Positions 49,124-58,747 of a DNA stretch of 64,000 nt are shown in pieces; positions within the stretch are counted from its first letter, which is position 1; each line of letters opens with the position of its first letter. The stretch covers positions 682,001 through 746,000 of the forward strand of contig NC_010161.1 in assembly GCF_000196435.1 (NCBI RefSeq). The letters are read 5' to 3'. Source of the stretch: Bartonella tribocorum CIP 105476. GTDB taxonomy: Bacteria > Pseudomonadota > Alphaproteobacteria > Rhizobiales > Rhizobiaceae. The notes beneath the pieces were generated by a model, which searched no databases, was not told the DNA's origin, and saw only the letters and a program-made list of their open reading frames with translations. Made by a program: the position numbers and the translations under genes.

Positions 49124-49592
49124 ATTAAATTATAGTAATATTTTAATTTTTAAAATATATTAAAGAGCGTCTTTAAAAAAATGTTTACTGATTGCAGTGA
49201 GACAGAGTCTTTAATATAAGCATTATCATCAAGAGTTCTGTTTTTTGTTTTTTAAGCTTTTTAATTGCTTCACGAGTGTATCGTCTTTAGATTATTATCT
49301 TTTGTGTAAAGATTGTCATATTGTTATCGTTCCATAAAAAGTTCTCACAATTATGAGTTGCTTATGATCATCCCTTTGGGGTGAATTTTACTTTCAGTAT
49401 AAAAAATAAAACTGTAGAAAATTTTTATGGTATGTATGGTACAACATTTAATCACACCTCACGTGTTAAGAAGCTGTTAACTGGGGGAATTGTCAGTTTA
49501 TAGTTTTTGAAAAGTGATTGTTTGCTTATGTATCATGTTTATTGAAAAATAGGCAATTTTTATGAAATAAAGTGCCTTATCGCTCTTGATCG
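49124..49592. other. Spacer at the right end of the secretion island
   Basis: About 470 bases between the last small membrane gene and the DUF1499 gene. G/C content rises again from about 49160. I see no frame, no direct copy of the tRNA-Gln 3' end and no clear terminator. Confidence 0.45.
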
Positions 49593-50378
49593 TTATCCAT
49601 CATCTTGTGAGAGAGGAAGGGAAGCAATTTCTGTATCAAGGGCATCCATAAAATCGATAATAAAAGCAGCATTGGTCCCCAAATCTCTTGGCAAATAACG
49701 AGAAGCAGAACGTATATCAACAAAGGTGGTATTGCCTTCATCAGTTAAACGAATGACAATGTCTGAAATAAAACCAAGGTAAAAAGTTTTAGCTCTTGTT
49801 TCAATATAAATCTCATTTTCTTCGCCTTTGAATTCTCGTTGTGCGACAATAGGCCAATCATAGGCTTCTAAAACATTGAGAACGGATTCGCGAATACGGT
49901 TAGGTGAGCCATCATAACGGCGCCCCGACATTTCTGGCCATTGTGAGTTCTGTAATATTGCTTGTTCAGTTAAGGTACTTTTAAGTGGCAAAGCATCGCT
50001 GGGACGTATTGTGCGAAAAAAAGCCGGTGGCCTTTGTGTATCGGTAGAAACATCATAAAGAGCAGGTAAGGTAAACCAAAGTCCAAAAAAGAGCATCAAT
50101 GGTGTCGCAGTTATGAGTGAATAAACGATCCCCTTTAAAGCTTTCATTCCCCCTAGGGCTCCATAGACCCATAAACTATGAAGTGCTTTAATCGCGAGAA
50201 AAAGAGAAATAATCACACAACAAGTAGAGATTCCTATCAAAATTATAAAGTCGCTTACGTTAAGCACGGAAAAACGTTGTAAGATGATCGAAAATAATAA
50301 AATAAAAAACGCTAATCCACCAAAGCGAGGGGACCATACCGCTGCTCTTGAAATTAGTCGAACATATTTCTTCTTCAT
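49593..50378 (-). CDS. DUF1499 family membrane protein
   Basis: The 261-aa protein has three N-terminal hydrophobic helices (about residues 18-35, 42-62 and 85-107) and a C-terminal DUF1499 domain (about 120-250) with YDGSPNRIRESVLNVL and FVDIRSASRYLPRDLGTNA near 225-243. The domain is common in alphaproteobacteria and plants and has no established function. It marks the return to core-type DNA after the secretion island. It stands alone. Confidence 0.88.
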   Translation of the reverse strand: MKKKYVRLISRAAVWSPRFGGLAFFILLFSIILQRFSVLNVSDFIILIGISTCCVIISLFLAIKALHSLWVYGALGGMKALKGIVYSLITATPLMLFFGLWFTLPALYDVSTDTQRPPAFFRTIRPSDALPLKSTLTEQAILQNSQWPEMSGRRYDGSPNRIRESVLNVLEAYDWPIVAQREFKGEENEIYIETRAKTFYLGFISDIVIRLTDEGNTTFVDIRSASRYLPRDLGTNAAFIIDFMDALDTEIASLPLSQDDG

Positions 50379-50639
50379 GAAGTTTTTTCCCTCAACTGTA
50401 AATTATAAGCAAAGTTTTTTCAAATTATCTATCTTACAAAAAGCTTTTGCTTATAAGACAAAAGTAAAGCACTTATTTTTGAGGTCAAGGATGCGAGATG
50501 TCTCATCAATTTCTAGCGATTATTTTAGCGCTTCATTGAAGGTAATAAGTATTTCTTCAGCACTTTATGATGTCATTGATCGAACTTGATAAGAATGTTC
50601 GTAAATACGTAAAAATAAAATCAACGAACAAGTTTTCCA

Positions 50640-51115
50640 GTTGTTATCAGCATATAGAACTTTCCTCTTTTTTCTCTCATTGCGGAAAATTTTTTCTGTC
50701 AGATAAGCCTATCGAATAACGCAACACCATTAGGTTGCCAATTTACGCACTTGTTTTTAAGAGATATCTCTCAACGCTTGTACACTCATTGCGCGACAGT
50801 GTCTATGAAGGGTAATAACGATAAAGCGATTCAGCATCCCCACTTTTACGTTTATGAAGAAAAAAACCAGCATTATCATTCTATTTGTTCGCTCCAATGT
50901 TGCGATAGCTTTTGAGTAGACCGTTTATAAGAGACATTTTTAGTTCTTTCTCGTACAGTTTTTATTTACACGCCAATCTCGCTTTTGACGTGCAAAAGAC
51001 ATGGTTTTGATTGATTCAATATGGGATAAGTTTGGAATGAGAGAATCCTGCGATATTCGGAGCACTTATTCAACAGTTAAAGAAATCAATTATCATTATA
51101 AATAAAAGTATTTTG
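50640..51115 (-). pseudogene. Integrase N-terminal relic (dispersed family, copy H)
   Basis: On the minus strand, with frame changes, this reads AIATLE near 50905, HKRKSGDAESLYRYYPS at 50818-50868, then AMSVQALRDIS and KQVRKLAT at about 50735-50795, and RNERKK near 50670. It therefore covers the whole N-terminal domain of the integrase, further than most copies. The leader at 51003-51110 ('GATTGATTCAATATGGGATA', 'AATTATCATTATAAAT') is the clearest in the window. The rest of the 1-kb spacer (50379-51391) holds no intact gene. Confidence 0.7.
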
Positions 51116-51391
51116 CAAGTATAATATGAATATGTAAAACAGAGATTTTATCTCATATTACTAATTAATAGGCTACTTTTTTCTTTATACATGTGGTTTT
51201 TATTTCAATAGAAGATTATATGAGAGTTTTAAAATACTTTTCTATCTCAATAAAAAATTTAAGCATCTAAAATCAGACAAACCGGAATTCGAATATTTGA
51301 TCAATAGAGGAAAAAGATAACCGTTTTGATAGATTTTGTTTCGTTTTTATTAAAAAGAAGGTCGTTGTACAAATGAGAAGTGAGAATATTT

Positions 51392-51931
51392 TTATTCATA
51401 AAATATGCGGCAGGTCGCTGATGAAAGAAAAGCTTCACTTTCTTTTTTTGCAAGGGAAGAAGGGGAAAAAATACGTAAAATAACAAAACCTTCATTCAAA
51501 TTTTTAGCAACCAAAACTGAATTGGCATTTTTTTGAGGCTTTGATTTTTTGAGTTCTATGATTTGTATTGGTTTTCCAATGATAAGATCGAGTGTAGCAT
51601 CAGGGGCTGTTCGGTCATTAAGGCTATAGAAAATAATTCCGTTGTGTGTATAGGCTGCCAGTGACCAAAATTGTCGTGTTTTTAAAGCTTTTAAATGAAC
51701 AGGTCCATTTTCAAGATTAAATCTGCAGACTTTAAGAAGAAAGAGTGGATCAGCAGATTGTTGAATAGGATTATCGGGAGGTAAATCAACAAATTGATAA
51801 GGGGCTCCAGATTTTTTAAGGCTTGTCCATATATTATTTTGTTCCCAAGTAGGGATCATAAAGAGAACGCAAATATGAACAATAATAGCGCCAATGATTG
51901 CAAGAAGTGCGGTATGAATAAATCTAGTCAC
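51392..51931 (-). CDS. DUF1254-like membrane-anchored protein
   Basis: The 179-aa product has one N-terminal helix (ALLAIIGAIIVHICVLFMI) and a periplasmic domain with CRFNLENGPV, FWSLAAYTHNGIIFYSLNDR and FVILRIFSPS. This matches the short DUF1254-type proteins that sit beside DUF1214 genes in Rhizobiales. Function is unknown. Its start overlaps the end of the DUF1214 gene by 8 bp, so the two are coupled, downstream of the PBP gene. Confidence 0.82.
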   Translation of the reverse strand: MTRFIHTALLAIIGAIIVHICVLFMIPTWEQNNIWTSLKKSGAPYQFVDLPPDNPIQQSADPLFLLKVCRFNLENGPVHLKALKTRQFWSLAAYTHNGIIFYSLNDRTAPDATLDLIIGKPIQIIELKKSKPQKNANSVLVAKNLNEGFVILRIFSPSSLAKKESEAFLSSATCRIFYE

Positions 51932-52541
51932 AATTTATTTGTCCTGATGGGATTTGTTCTATAGAGGGCATTGTAAGCTTTTGTAATGCCGTTGCTGAGA
52001 TGATTGAGGTATCGTATAAGGTGAGAATAAGCCCGAATTCTTTTTGGCTCACTGTTGCAAGCCAATTTCCGGCTTGCGGTGTGGATGAAATATTGATGCG
52101 CAAGGAGCCATCATGTTCATAAGTAATAGCATTTGTGTGGAGTTCAAAAGGTATATCTTTCGATGAAGTATAGGGTTTAAGGGATTGATCAGCTGTATAA
52201 AGGGTAAAAAGACGGGTTTCAGGGATGGTGCCTTGGAGCAAATAATGACAGCGAGGGTGGAGTGGACGCCCGTGGTTATCTTGCCAAATCTGGAACCTAA
52301 TACCTTCAGTGCGTCCGAGTGATACAATGCCTTGTTTGGCAGTGCGGGCACGGGTGTAAGGATCCATATTGGTGGTTCCTACTTGTGGGTAAGCACTCCA
52401 TTTTCCAATTATAAAGCGTCCAAAATGAGGAAAGGAATTGAGCACATAATCGACACTCAATGTTCCCCATAAAATCGAAAAAGCGAAGATAAAAAAGAAA
52501 ATGGCAATATTAAAAAGTATCCGTGAATATCTTGAATTCAA
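51924..52541 (-). CDS. DUF1214 domain membrane-anchored protein
   Basis: The 205-aa product has an N-terminal helix (LFNIAIFFFIFAFSILWGTL) and a DUF1214-type domain with NMDPYTRARTAKQGIV, GRTEGIRFQIWQDNHGRPL and GNWLATVSQKEFGLILTLY. The DUF1214/DUF1254 pair is conserved next to a class A penicillin-binding protein in this group, suggesting an envelope role, which is inference. It overlaps the PBP stop by 4 bp. Confidence 0.85.
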   Translation of the reverse strand: MNSRYSRILFNIAIFFFIFAFSILWGTLSVDYVLNSFPHFGRFIIGKWSAYPQVGTTNMDPYTRARTAKQGIVSLGRTEGIRFQIWQDNHGRPLHPRCHYLLQGTIPETRLFTLYTADQSLKPYTSSKDIPFELHTNAITYEHDGSLRINISSTPQAGNWLATVSQKEFGLILTLYDTSIISATALQKLTMPSIEQIPSGQINCD

Positions 52542-54688
52542 AATGTTGAATCTCCCGTTGTTTTCATTTTTAAAAAAATTGCAGATTGTTTTTTAAGATC
52601 TTTGTTAATCAATCGCACGATATTCAATGTTTCAGGAGAAAGCGTAGAGGGGATTGGGGGGGGAAATTCAGAATTAGCATGGGAGGAAAGTGTTGGTGGC
52701 TGATAAGGAAGGAGGGAATCTTTTACACCGTAGAGCTGTTTGAGCATGATATTTTGGTGTGCAGCGAGCATGATGCGATGCCATATCATGGCAGGAACAC
52801 CACCCCCAAAAGCACGATTCATTGGTGAAAAGTTATCATTTCCCATCCATACCGCTCCAGTATAATTGCCCGTAAAGCCAACAAACCAAGCATCACGATA
52901 GGATTGTGATGTTCCAGTTTTTCCAGCAACAAGTGTCATGGGTAGAGCAGCACGCTTACCGGATCCTCGTGTTGTAACACCGACCATCATTTGGTTCATA
53001 TAAGCTGCTGATTGTTCACTGAGTACTCGATGCAGCTTATTCCCGTTATGCTCAAAATCCCATAGCACATGACCATCGATTGTTCTTATTTGTATGAACC
53101 CATGGCGATTACCAGCTATCCCACCATTCGCAAAGACATTAAAGCCCGTTGCTTGATCCATGGGGGTCATGTTGGAAGTCCCAAGGACCATCGTTTTGTG
53201 TGATAAAATATGTGCGTTAATCCCCATATTCTTGATGAGATCTATGATGGGTTTTGTATCGCGGTTAAGATATTGATAGGTGAGATAAACAGGGACTGTA
53301 TTAATGGAAAAGGCTAAAGCCGTTGCTAAATCAATTTTTCCCAGATAACGACCAGAATTATTTTTGGGTGTCCAACCGCCCCAATTCACAGGGGCATCTA
53401 AAACGGTTGTTGAGGGTGATAGACCGTGTTCCAGGGCGGTTGCGTAAACATAAGGTTTGAATGAAGAACCAGTTTGTCGTCCACCTTGGGTCGCTCTGTT
53501 AAATTGGCTTTTTTTATAATCCAGTCCTCCAACAATGGCACACACAGCGCCGTTATTGTCAAGTATAACAGTGGCGGCTTGTGTTACGCGATATTGTTGA
53601 CCATATTGATGCAAATGATATGTAATTGATTCTTCTGCTAATTTTTGAAGTTCTGGATCAAGCGTTGTTTGAATAATTAAACTATGGCTTGGAAGTTGAT
53701 CACGCATTTTTTTGACTTCTTCGAATGCCCAATCAAGAAAATAATCAGGTTGATTATTTTCTATTTGGGGAAGTGCCCTAGCAGGATGGTGATGCGCGTT
53801 GATAATTTGACTTTCCGTCATAAAGCCACCGTTAACAAGATTAGAAAGGACGACATTGGCACGTGTTTGAGCAGCAAAGAGGTGACTATGAGGAGCATAT
53901 TTTGTTGGAGCCTTAAAGAGTCCGGCTAGCATAGCCGATTCACTTAAAGAGACATGACGTATATTTTTTCCAAAATAAAATTTTGCTGCGGCTACAATAC
54001 CAAAATTGTTTCCTCCCATATAGGCGCGATCAAGATAAAGTTGCAAAATCTGTTTTTTGCTAAAATTTGCTTCTAACCAAAGAGCAAGATAAGCTTCTTT
54101 GATTTTACGTGTTATAGTTCTCTCGTTTGTTAAGAATAGATTTTTAGCCAATTGTTGTGTGAGAGTTGAGCCACCTTGCACCACACCTTTCGCTTGCATA
54201 TTTTGTGAAATTGCCCGTGTAAGTCCCTGAAAATCAATGCCCCAATGATCGAAAAAACGCCGGTCTTCTGTCGCGAGAACCGCTTTGATAACGGTGTCAG
54301 GCATTTCTTCAACAGGGACAGAAATCGCCGGCAGTGCACCACGGTGACCAATGGAATTTCCATAGCGATCTAGAAAAAGAATGGAAAAGTTTTTAGGAGA
54401 AGACCAATCTGTTTTGGTTAGTTCAAAAACAGAAATGCCCAAAATAGTAAAAAGAGTAAAGCCTATCAACCCTAATGTGAGTATTTCATCAAAAACTTCA
54501 ACGATAAAGCGTTTCCATCCTTGAAGATGAAAATTTTGTGAGATGATTTTTGCCTTATTCCAGAAAAAACTGTTTGCAGAACGAATGCGATAAAGCGCTG
54601 TATCTAATCGTGCATCTAATTCGATGAGAGAAGGGCTGTGAAATGGCTTATGGTGTTTTCCTTTCTTTTTTTTAAAAAAATCAAACAT
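52538..54688 (-). CDS. Class A penicillin-binding protein (transglycosylase/transpeptidase)
   Basis: The 716-aa bifunctional peptidoglycan synthase has one N-terminal helix (about residues 70-95), a GT51 glycosyltransferase domain with Glu in TEDRRFFDHWGID near 141 and GGSTLTQQLAKNL near 172, and a transpeptidase domain with the serine in TGSSFKPYVYA near 402, SIN near 463 and KTGTSQ near 590. The N-terminus is basic (KKKKGKHHK). It heads an operon with DUF1214 and DUF1254 genes. It is divergent from the feuN-like gene across a 340-bp AT-rich spacer that shows no other gene. It resembles PBP1A/PBP1B-type proteins of Rhizobiales; the exact subtype is not assigned. Confidence 0.94.
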   Translation of the reverse strand: MFDFFKKKKGKHHKPFHSPSLIELDARLDTALYRIRSANSFFWNKAKIISQNFHLQGWKRFIVEVFDEILTLGLIGFTLFTILGISVFELTKTDWSSPKNFSILFLDRYGNSIGHRGALPAISVPVEEMPDTVIKAVLATEDRRFFDHWGIDFQGLTRAISQNMQAKGVVQGGSTLTQQLAKNLFLTNERTITRKIKEAYLALWLEANFSKKQILQLYLDRAYMGGNNFGIVAAAKFYFGKNIRHVSLSESAMLAGLFKAPTKYAPHSHLFAAQTRANVVLSNLVNGGFMTESQIINAHHHPARALPQIENNQPDYFLDWAFEEVKKMRDQLPSHSLIIQTTLDPELQKLAEESITYHLHQYGQQYRVTQAATVILDNNGAVCAIVGGLDYKKSQFNRATQGGRQTGSSFKPYVYATALEHGLSPSTTVLDAPVNWGGWTPKNNSGRYLGKIDLATALAFSINTVPVYLTYQYLNRDTKPIIDLIKNMGINAHILSHKTMVLGTSNMTPMDQATGFNVFANGGIAGNRHGFIQIRTIDGHVLWDFEHNGNKLHRVLSEQSAAYMNQMMVGVTTRGSGKRAALPMTLVAGKTGTSQSYRDAWFVGFTGNYTGAVWMGNDNFSPMNRAFGGGVPAMIWHRIMLAAHQNIMLKQLYGVKDSLLPYQPPTLSSHANSEFPPPIPSTLSPETLNIVRLINKDLKKQSAIFLKMKTTGDSTF

Positions 54689-55028
54689 TTAAAGAGAGCC
54701 TATGGTAAAGCAATACAATCAAACAAATCTACAATAATTATATGGAGTAGAAATATTCTTTTGCTATGGTGCTAACAGAGAAAGAATTTATTTTAGAATT
54801 ATTCATTTTTTGTGAGAGAGTGTATTAAGGATTTATTATTTAATAAATTTTCTTATTATTATTAAAAAGATTTTAGTTTGAATTTTAAAAAATCTGGAGT
54901 AATATTAAAGCGTTATTCTGTAAGGTAAAGGATAAATTATTTTCCATTTGTGATTTTTAAATCGACCCCAAAAAAAACATTATTTCTTTTATCCTTCAAA
55001 AGGAGGAAGATAGGTTGTTGAGATATCG

Positions 55029-55265
55029 ATGATGAAAAGAGTTTTCTTATTCTTAATGTTAGCCAATTTTTTAGGAGCAGATTCTGTTCTGGCTGCTAAT
55101 TGTTCTGAGGTGGGTAAAAAGGTTGCTACTCAAGAGAAAGGGGTTCTCGTCCGTTCAAAACTGGTTGTGCACGATGGAAAGGATATGTGTGAAATTGTGG
55201 TTGTTGTACCAGCTCGTAATGGTGAGAAGTTGCGCCGTGTGGAGTTTTCTATTCCTGCTGATTAG
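55029..55265 (+). CDS. feuN: Small periplasmic protein, FeuN-like
   Basis: The 78-aa protein has a signal peptide (FLFLMLANFLGADSVLA, cleavage near LAA-NCS) and a 55-residue mature part with two cysteines. Its position immediately upstream of a FeuP/FeuQ-like pair matches feuN of Sinorhizobium meliloti, whose product is a periplasmic inhibitor of the FeuQ kinase. Identification rests on size, signal peptide and gene order more than on sequence that I can verify. It starts at ATG 55029 or the adjacent ATG 55032, after AAAGGAGG at about 55000. Confidence 0.65.
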   Translation: MMKRVFLFLMLANFLGADSVLAANCSEVGKKVATQEKGVLVRSKLVVHDGKDMCEIVVVVPARNGEKLRRVEFSIPAD

Positions 55266-55286
55266 TTTTTGGCAGATGGTGTTGTG

Positions 55287-55955
55287 ATGCGTATTTTAAT
55301 CGTTGAAGATGATCGAAATCTTCACCATCAATTAGCAGAAGCTGTAAGACAGGCAGGATATGTTTACGATAGTGCTTTCGATGGTGAAGAGGCTTATTTT
55401 TTAGGCAGCACGGAGTCTTATGACGCGGTGATACTTGATATAGGGTTGCCGTATATTGATGGTGTTCGTGTTGTTGAAAAATGGCGTCAAGAAGGGCATA
55501 CCATGCCTGTTTTAATGCTAACGGCACGAGATCGTTGGTCTGATAAAGTTCTTGGTATTGATGCAGGGGCTGACGATTATGTTGTGAAGCCATTTCATTT
55601 GGAGGAAGTGATGGCACGTTTACGGGCATTAATTCGTCGTACGACAGGACATGCAACAAGTGCTTTATGTTGCGGAAATGTTTTACTGGATACGAAGACA
55701 TCTCGTGTTTTTGTGGATGGTCAATTGATTAAACTAACATCTTATGAATTCAGACTTCTCTCATATCTCATGCATCATTGTGACAGAGTCATTTCAAGAA
55801 CGGAGCTTACCGAACATCTTTATGATCAGGATTTTGATAAGGATTCGAATACGGTGGAAGTCTTTGTTGGTCGATTACGGAAAAAGCTTGGTGTGGATTT
55901 GATCGAGACTATTCGAGGAATGGGGTATCGCGTGAGAACGCTAGGTGATGGATGA
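55287..55955 (+). CDS. feuP: OmpR-family response regulator, FeuP-like
   Basis: The 222-aa protein has a receiver domain with acidic residues in VEDDRN, the phospho-acceptor Asp51 in LDIGLPYIDG and the switch Lys in DYVVKPFH near 100. A winged-helix DNA-binding domain follows (LTSYEFRLLSYLM, NTVEVFVGRLRKKLG). In S. meliloti FeuP controls cyclic glucan export under low osmolarity. I chose ATG 55287, where MRILIVEDD is the usual start; the frame extends six codons upstream. It overlaps the kinase gene by 4 bp. Confidence 0.88.
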   Translation: MRILIVEDDRNLHHQLAEAVRQAGYVYDSAFDGEEAYFLGSTESYDAVILDIGLPYIDGVRVVEKWRQEGHTMPVLMLTARDRWSDKVLGIDAGADDYVVKPFHLEEVMARLRALIRRTTGHATSALCCGNVLLDTKTSRVFVDGQLIKLTSYEFRLLSYLMHHCDRVISRTELTEHLYDQDFDKDSNTVEVFVGRLRKKLGVDLIETIRGMGYRVRTLGDG

Positions 55956-57370
55956 ATGTTTTCAAAGAGAATAATTGGTTTCAGAGGTTCTTTTTTGTCA
56001 TTACGCGATCTCTTAGTTTACGTGTTATGATCTTATCAACACTATGGGTTGTTATTTCTCTTTTATCGATTTCTGCAGTGAGTATTTTATTTTATAAGCG
56101 TTCAACTGAAGAGAGCCTAGAACGGATCCTTTCTGCTCAACTCTACAGTTTGATTGCAACAGTGACGGTAGCCCCAGAAGGCACTTTGAGAGGAGGGGCT
56201 GGGATTGATGATATTCGTTACTCTGATCCAACAACGGGATGGTATTGGGAAGTTGTTGCCATATCCCATAATTTAAAAGGAAGATTGACATCTCCTTCAT
56301 TGGGAACAGAAGAGATATTTACACCCAGCGATGTCGATATACCTTTTGACAATAAATTCTTTCGCTCTTATCGGATAAAAGGAAACAATGGTCAAAAGCT
56401 ACAAGTGATTGAGAGTGATGTTGTTCTTGATAATAAAAATCATATTGCACGTTTTCGACTTGTTGGGAATATTGATGAAGCGCATGCTCAAGTAAAGGAA
56501 TTTAAGCGAACTTTACAAATTTTTCTTTGGAGTTTTGGTATCGGAAGTGTTCTGATTAATATTGCTCTTATTTTCTTTAGTTTTCAACCATTTAAGCTTA
56601 TTCGATGTGCATTGAATGATATTCGAGAAGGAAGAGTTCACTATGTTAATACCGATTTAGTCAGCGAAGTCATGCCGCTTGTCCAAGAGATGAATGCTCT
56701 CATTAAGAATAATCAGCGTATTATGGAGCGATTTCGCACACAGGTTGGTAATCTTGCGCATTCATTGAAGACACCTCTGTCCGTGATTATGAATGAGACA
56801 GATAAGATGCGCGGAGAAAAAGCTTGTTTGTTGAGAGAGCAAACGCAAATAATGCAAGCTCAAATCAATCGTTATCTTCAGCGGGCGCGGATTGCAGCAC
56901 AATGCGATAGCATTATCTATCATACGTCTGTTCGCAGTGTGGTTGATCGTTTAGTGCGGGTTATGAAAAAGCTTAATCCTGAAAAACAAATTGAATTTAT
57001 GATGGACGTTGATGATATTGTTTTTTCTGGAGAGAAAGAAGATTTAGAAGAAATTATAGGGAATTTGATTGAAAATGCTACTCAGTGGTCTCGCGCAAAG
57101 GTGTTGATCTCTTGTTGTTTAGAAGAAAACGTTGAAGAAGAAAAATATTTTAGTCTCCTTGTAGAAGATGATGGTCCTGGTTTAAAAGAAGACGAAATTG
57201 ATGAAGCGTTAAAAAGAGGGCGCCGGTTTAATGAAAGTAAGCCGGGGACAGGTTTAGGATTAGCAATAGTTTCAGATGTGGTCAATGAATACGGTGGCAG
57301 TCTCTTTTTATCGCGTTCTGATTTGGGTGGGTTGTGTACAAAAGTCTTATTACCCAAAATGGGAGAATAA
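55952..57370 (+). CDS. feuQ: Sensor histidine kinase, FeuQ-like
   Basis: The 472-aa kinase has two transmembrane helices (about residues 28-50 and 190-210) around a 140-residue periplasmic sensor, a HAMP-like region (about 212-260), the phospho-acceptor His270 in NLAHSLKTPLSVI and an ATPase domain with NLIENATQWS near 370, EDDGPGL near 408 and GTGLGLAIV near 433. It pairs with the overlapping regulator gene, and the feuN-like product may hold it inactive in the periplasm. The next gene is 300 bp away; the spacer shows no gene. Confidence 0.9.
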   Translation: MNVFKENNWFQRFFFVITRSLSLRVMILSTLWVVISLLSISAVSILFYKRSTEESLERILSAQLYSLIATVTVAPEGTLRGGAGIDDIRYSDPTTGWYWEVVAISHNLKGRLTSPSLGTEEIFTPSDVDIPFDNKFFRSYRIKGNNGQKLQVIESDVVLDNKNHIARFRLVGNIDEAHAQVKEFKRTLQIFLWSFGIGSVLINIALIFFSFQPFKLIRCALNDIREGRVHYVNTDLVSEVMPLVQEMNALIKNNQRIMERFRTQVGNLAHSLKTPLSVIMNETDKMRGEKACLLREQTQIMQAQINRYLQRARIAAQCDSIIYHTSVRSVVDRLVRVMKKLNPEKQIEFMMDVDDIVFSGEKEDLEEIIGNLIENATQWSRAKVLISCCLEENVEEEKYFSLLVEDDGPGLKEDEIDEALKRGRRFNESKPGTGLGLAIVSDVVNEYGGSLFLSRSDLGGLCTKVLLPKMGE

Positions 57371-57670
57371 CATATTTTCTCCTTAAGCAGGAAACATCTA
57401 TAAATTTTGTAAAGAAATATCTTAGACAATACAAAGAAGTAGGGACAAAAAAGGAGGGAGGCATTTCAGAAGATCCGTATTTATAATCAAAATAGAAAAT
57501 AAAATCTTGTTTTTGTTTTCTTGGTAGAGGTGAGCTATATGAAAGAAATGAACAATAGATTTTACGATGTTCTTCATAAAAAGATGAATTTTTATCATTT
57601 CACATCACTCTTCTCATGAATAAGGTAAAAGTAAGCGCGTTATCTTCTGTTTGTATTGGAAAAAAATGAT

Positions 57671-58411
57671 ATGCTCTTGTTTATTTTTGCAGCATTTTTT
57701 CTCACTTTTCTGGCAATTATTCTGTTTTTTTCACTCCGTTTTGACGATGGGGGAGAGAAAAAGTGGCACGTTCAAACCATAAATGGTTATAGAAGTCATA
57801 TGCATACGGTTAATGTTCATAAGCTTTATAGGCATTATAAAAAAAGAAATATCCTTAAAGCTTTAAGTATTTTGTTTGTTCTTCTTGTGACATGGAGTAT
57901 CTATGGGCTGACAGGTAATCCAGAAGTGAAAAGTTATTTTTTTAGCGAATTAATGGATAAGGATCCTAAAATTCTAAGTCAACAAGAAAAACTTGTGCGT
58001 CTACAAGTGCTTTTTTTCCGCTCTCCTCATGATGGCAAGCTAGCAGATGCGTTAGCGGTAGGGTATCTTGAAGAAAGCTATTTTCAAGAAGCTGTAAATA
58101 CTTATTTAGATGCCCTTCGTTTGAATGGAGAAACAGCGCCAAGGCTTGTAGGATATGGTTTAGCATTGGTTGGTTATGAAGGGGGAGTGATAACGCAAGA
58201 AGCACAAAATGCTTTTCAAAAAGCCGCAGATTTAGCGCCAACAGATTTTTATCCGCGCTTATTGTTGGCCGATGCATTTCATCAAGCCGGAAAAACGGCG
58301 CAGGCAGTACAGTTTTTACAAAGCTTTCTTGATACAATGCCTGAAAATTTTGCCGGACGATTACGGGTTGAAAAAATGATAATTCAGTTACTTGGCTCAT
58401 CAAGTGAATAG
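57671..58411 (+). CDS. ccmI: Cytochrome c maturation protein CcmI/CycH (short form)
   Basis: CcmI delivers apocytochrome c to the heme ligation complex. The product (246 aa from ATG 57671) has a first helix (LLFIFAAFFLTFLAIILFF), a basic cytoplasmic loop, a second helix (LSILFVLLVTWSIYGLTG near 70-87) and TPR repeats to the end (LAVGYLEESYFQEAVNTYL, LLADAFHQAGKTAQAVQFL). Typical rhizobial CycH has about 370 residues, so the C-terminal periplasmic part is missing. It opens the cytochrome c maturation cluster. The 336-bp gap to ccmE holds only a doubtful basic 65-codon frame at 58507. Confidence 0.87.
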   Translation: MLLFIFAAFFLTFLAIILFFSLRFDDGGEKKWHVQTINGYRSHMHTVNVHKLYRHYKKRNILKALSILFVLLVTWSIYGLTGNPEVKSYFFSELMDKDPKILSQQEKLVRLQVLFFRSPHDGKLADALAVGYLEESYFQEAVNTYLDALRLNGETAPRLVGYGLALVGYEGGVITQEAQNAFQKAADLAPTDFYPRLLLADAFHQAGKTAQAVQFLQSFLDTMPENFAGRLRVEKMIIQLLGSSSE

Positions 58412-58747
58412 ACAAAGAAAAATCGTTGTCGCCAATTGAGATAGAGAAATAAAAAGAGAAAAGCTATTTAGAATGATAAGAGCAGTAATCATCTTAGAAA
58501 TGGAAGGTGTATGTGGAGGGGGCGAAGAACAGAAATGAAAAATGTCAAGAGCGCGGCAGAAGTCGTTATAGATTAAATAAAATTGGTGTAAAAATCAAAA
58601 AAAGAAGAAAAGTATTGGTAAACTTATTAGCAAAGGTAAAGTATTGGATAAAAAGTTGCGCCTCTATAGAAGATGTGCAAAACTCTTTAAAAAATAAACT
58701 ATAGAAATGGGTGTTTGTATAACGTGTTTAAAATTTTTTCGTAGATT

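Noticed and set aside
50284..50589. 101-codon plus-strand frame at the start of the DUF1499 gene
   Set aside because: Its first third is antisense to the DUF1499 gene and the rest shows no domain or ribosome site.
58507..58704. Basic 65-codon frame between ccmI and ccmE
   Set aside because: Very Lys/Arg-rich with no recognised domain, a GTG start and no conserved context. It probably arises by chance in the spacer.
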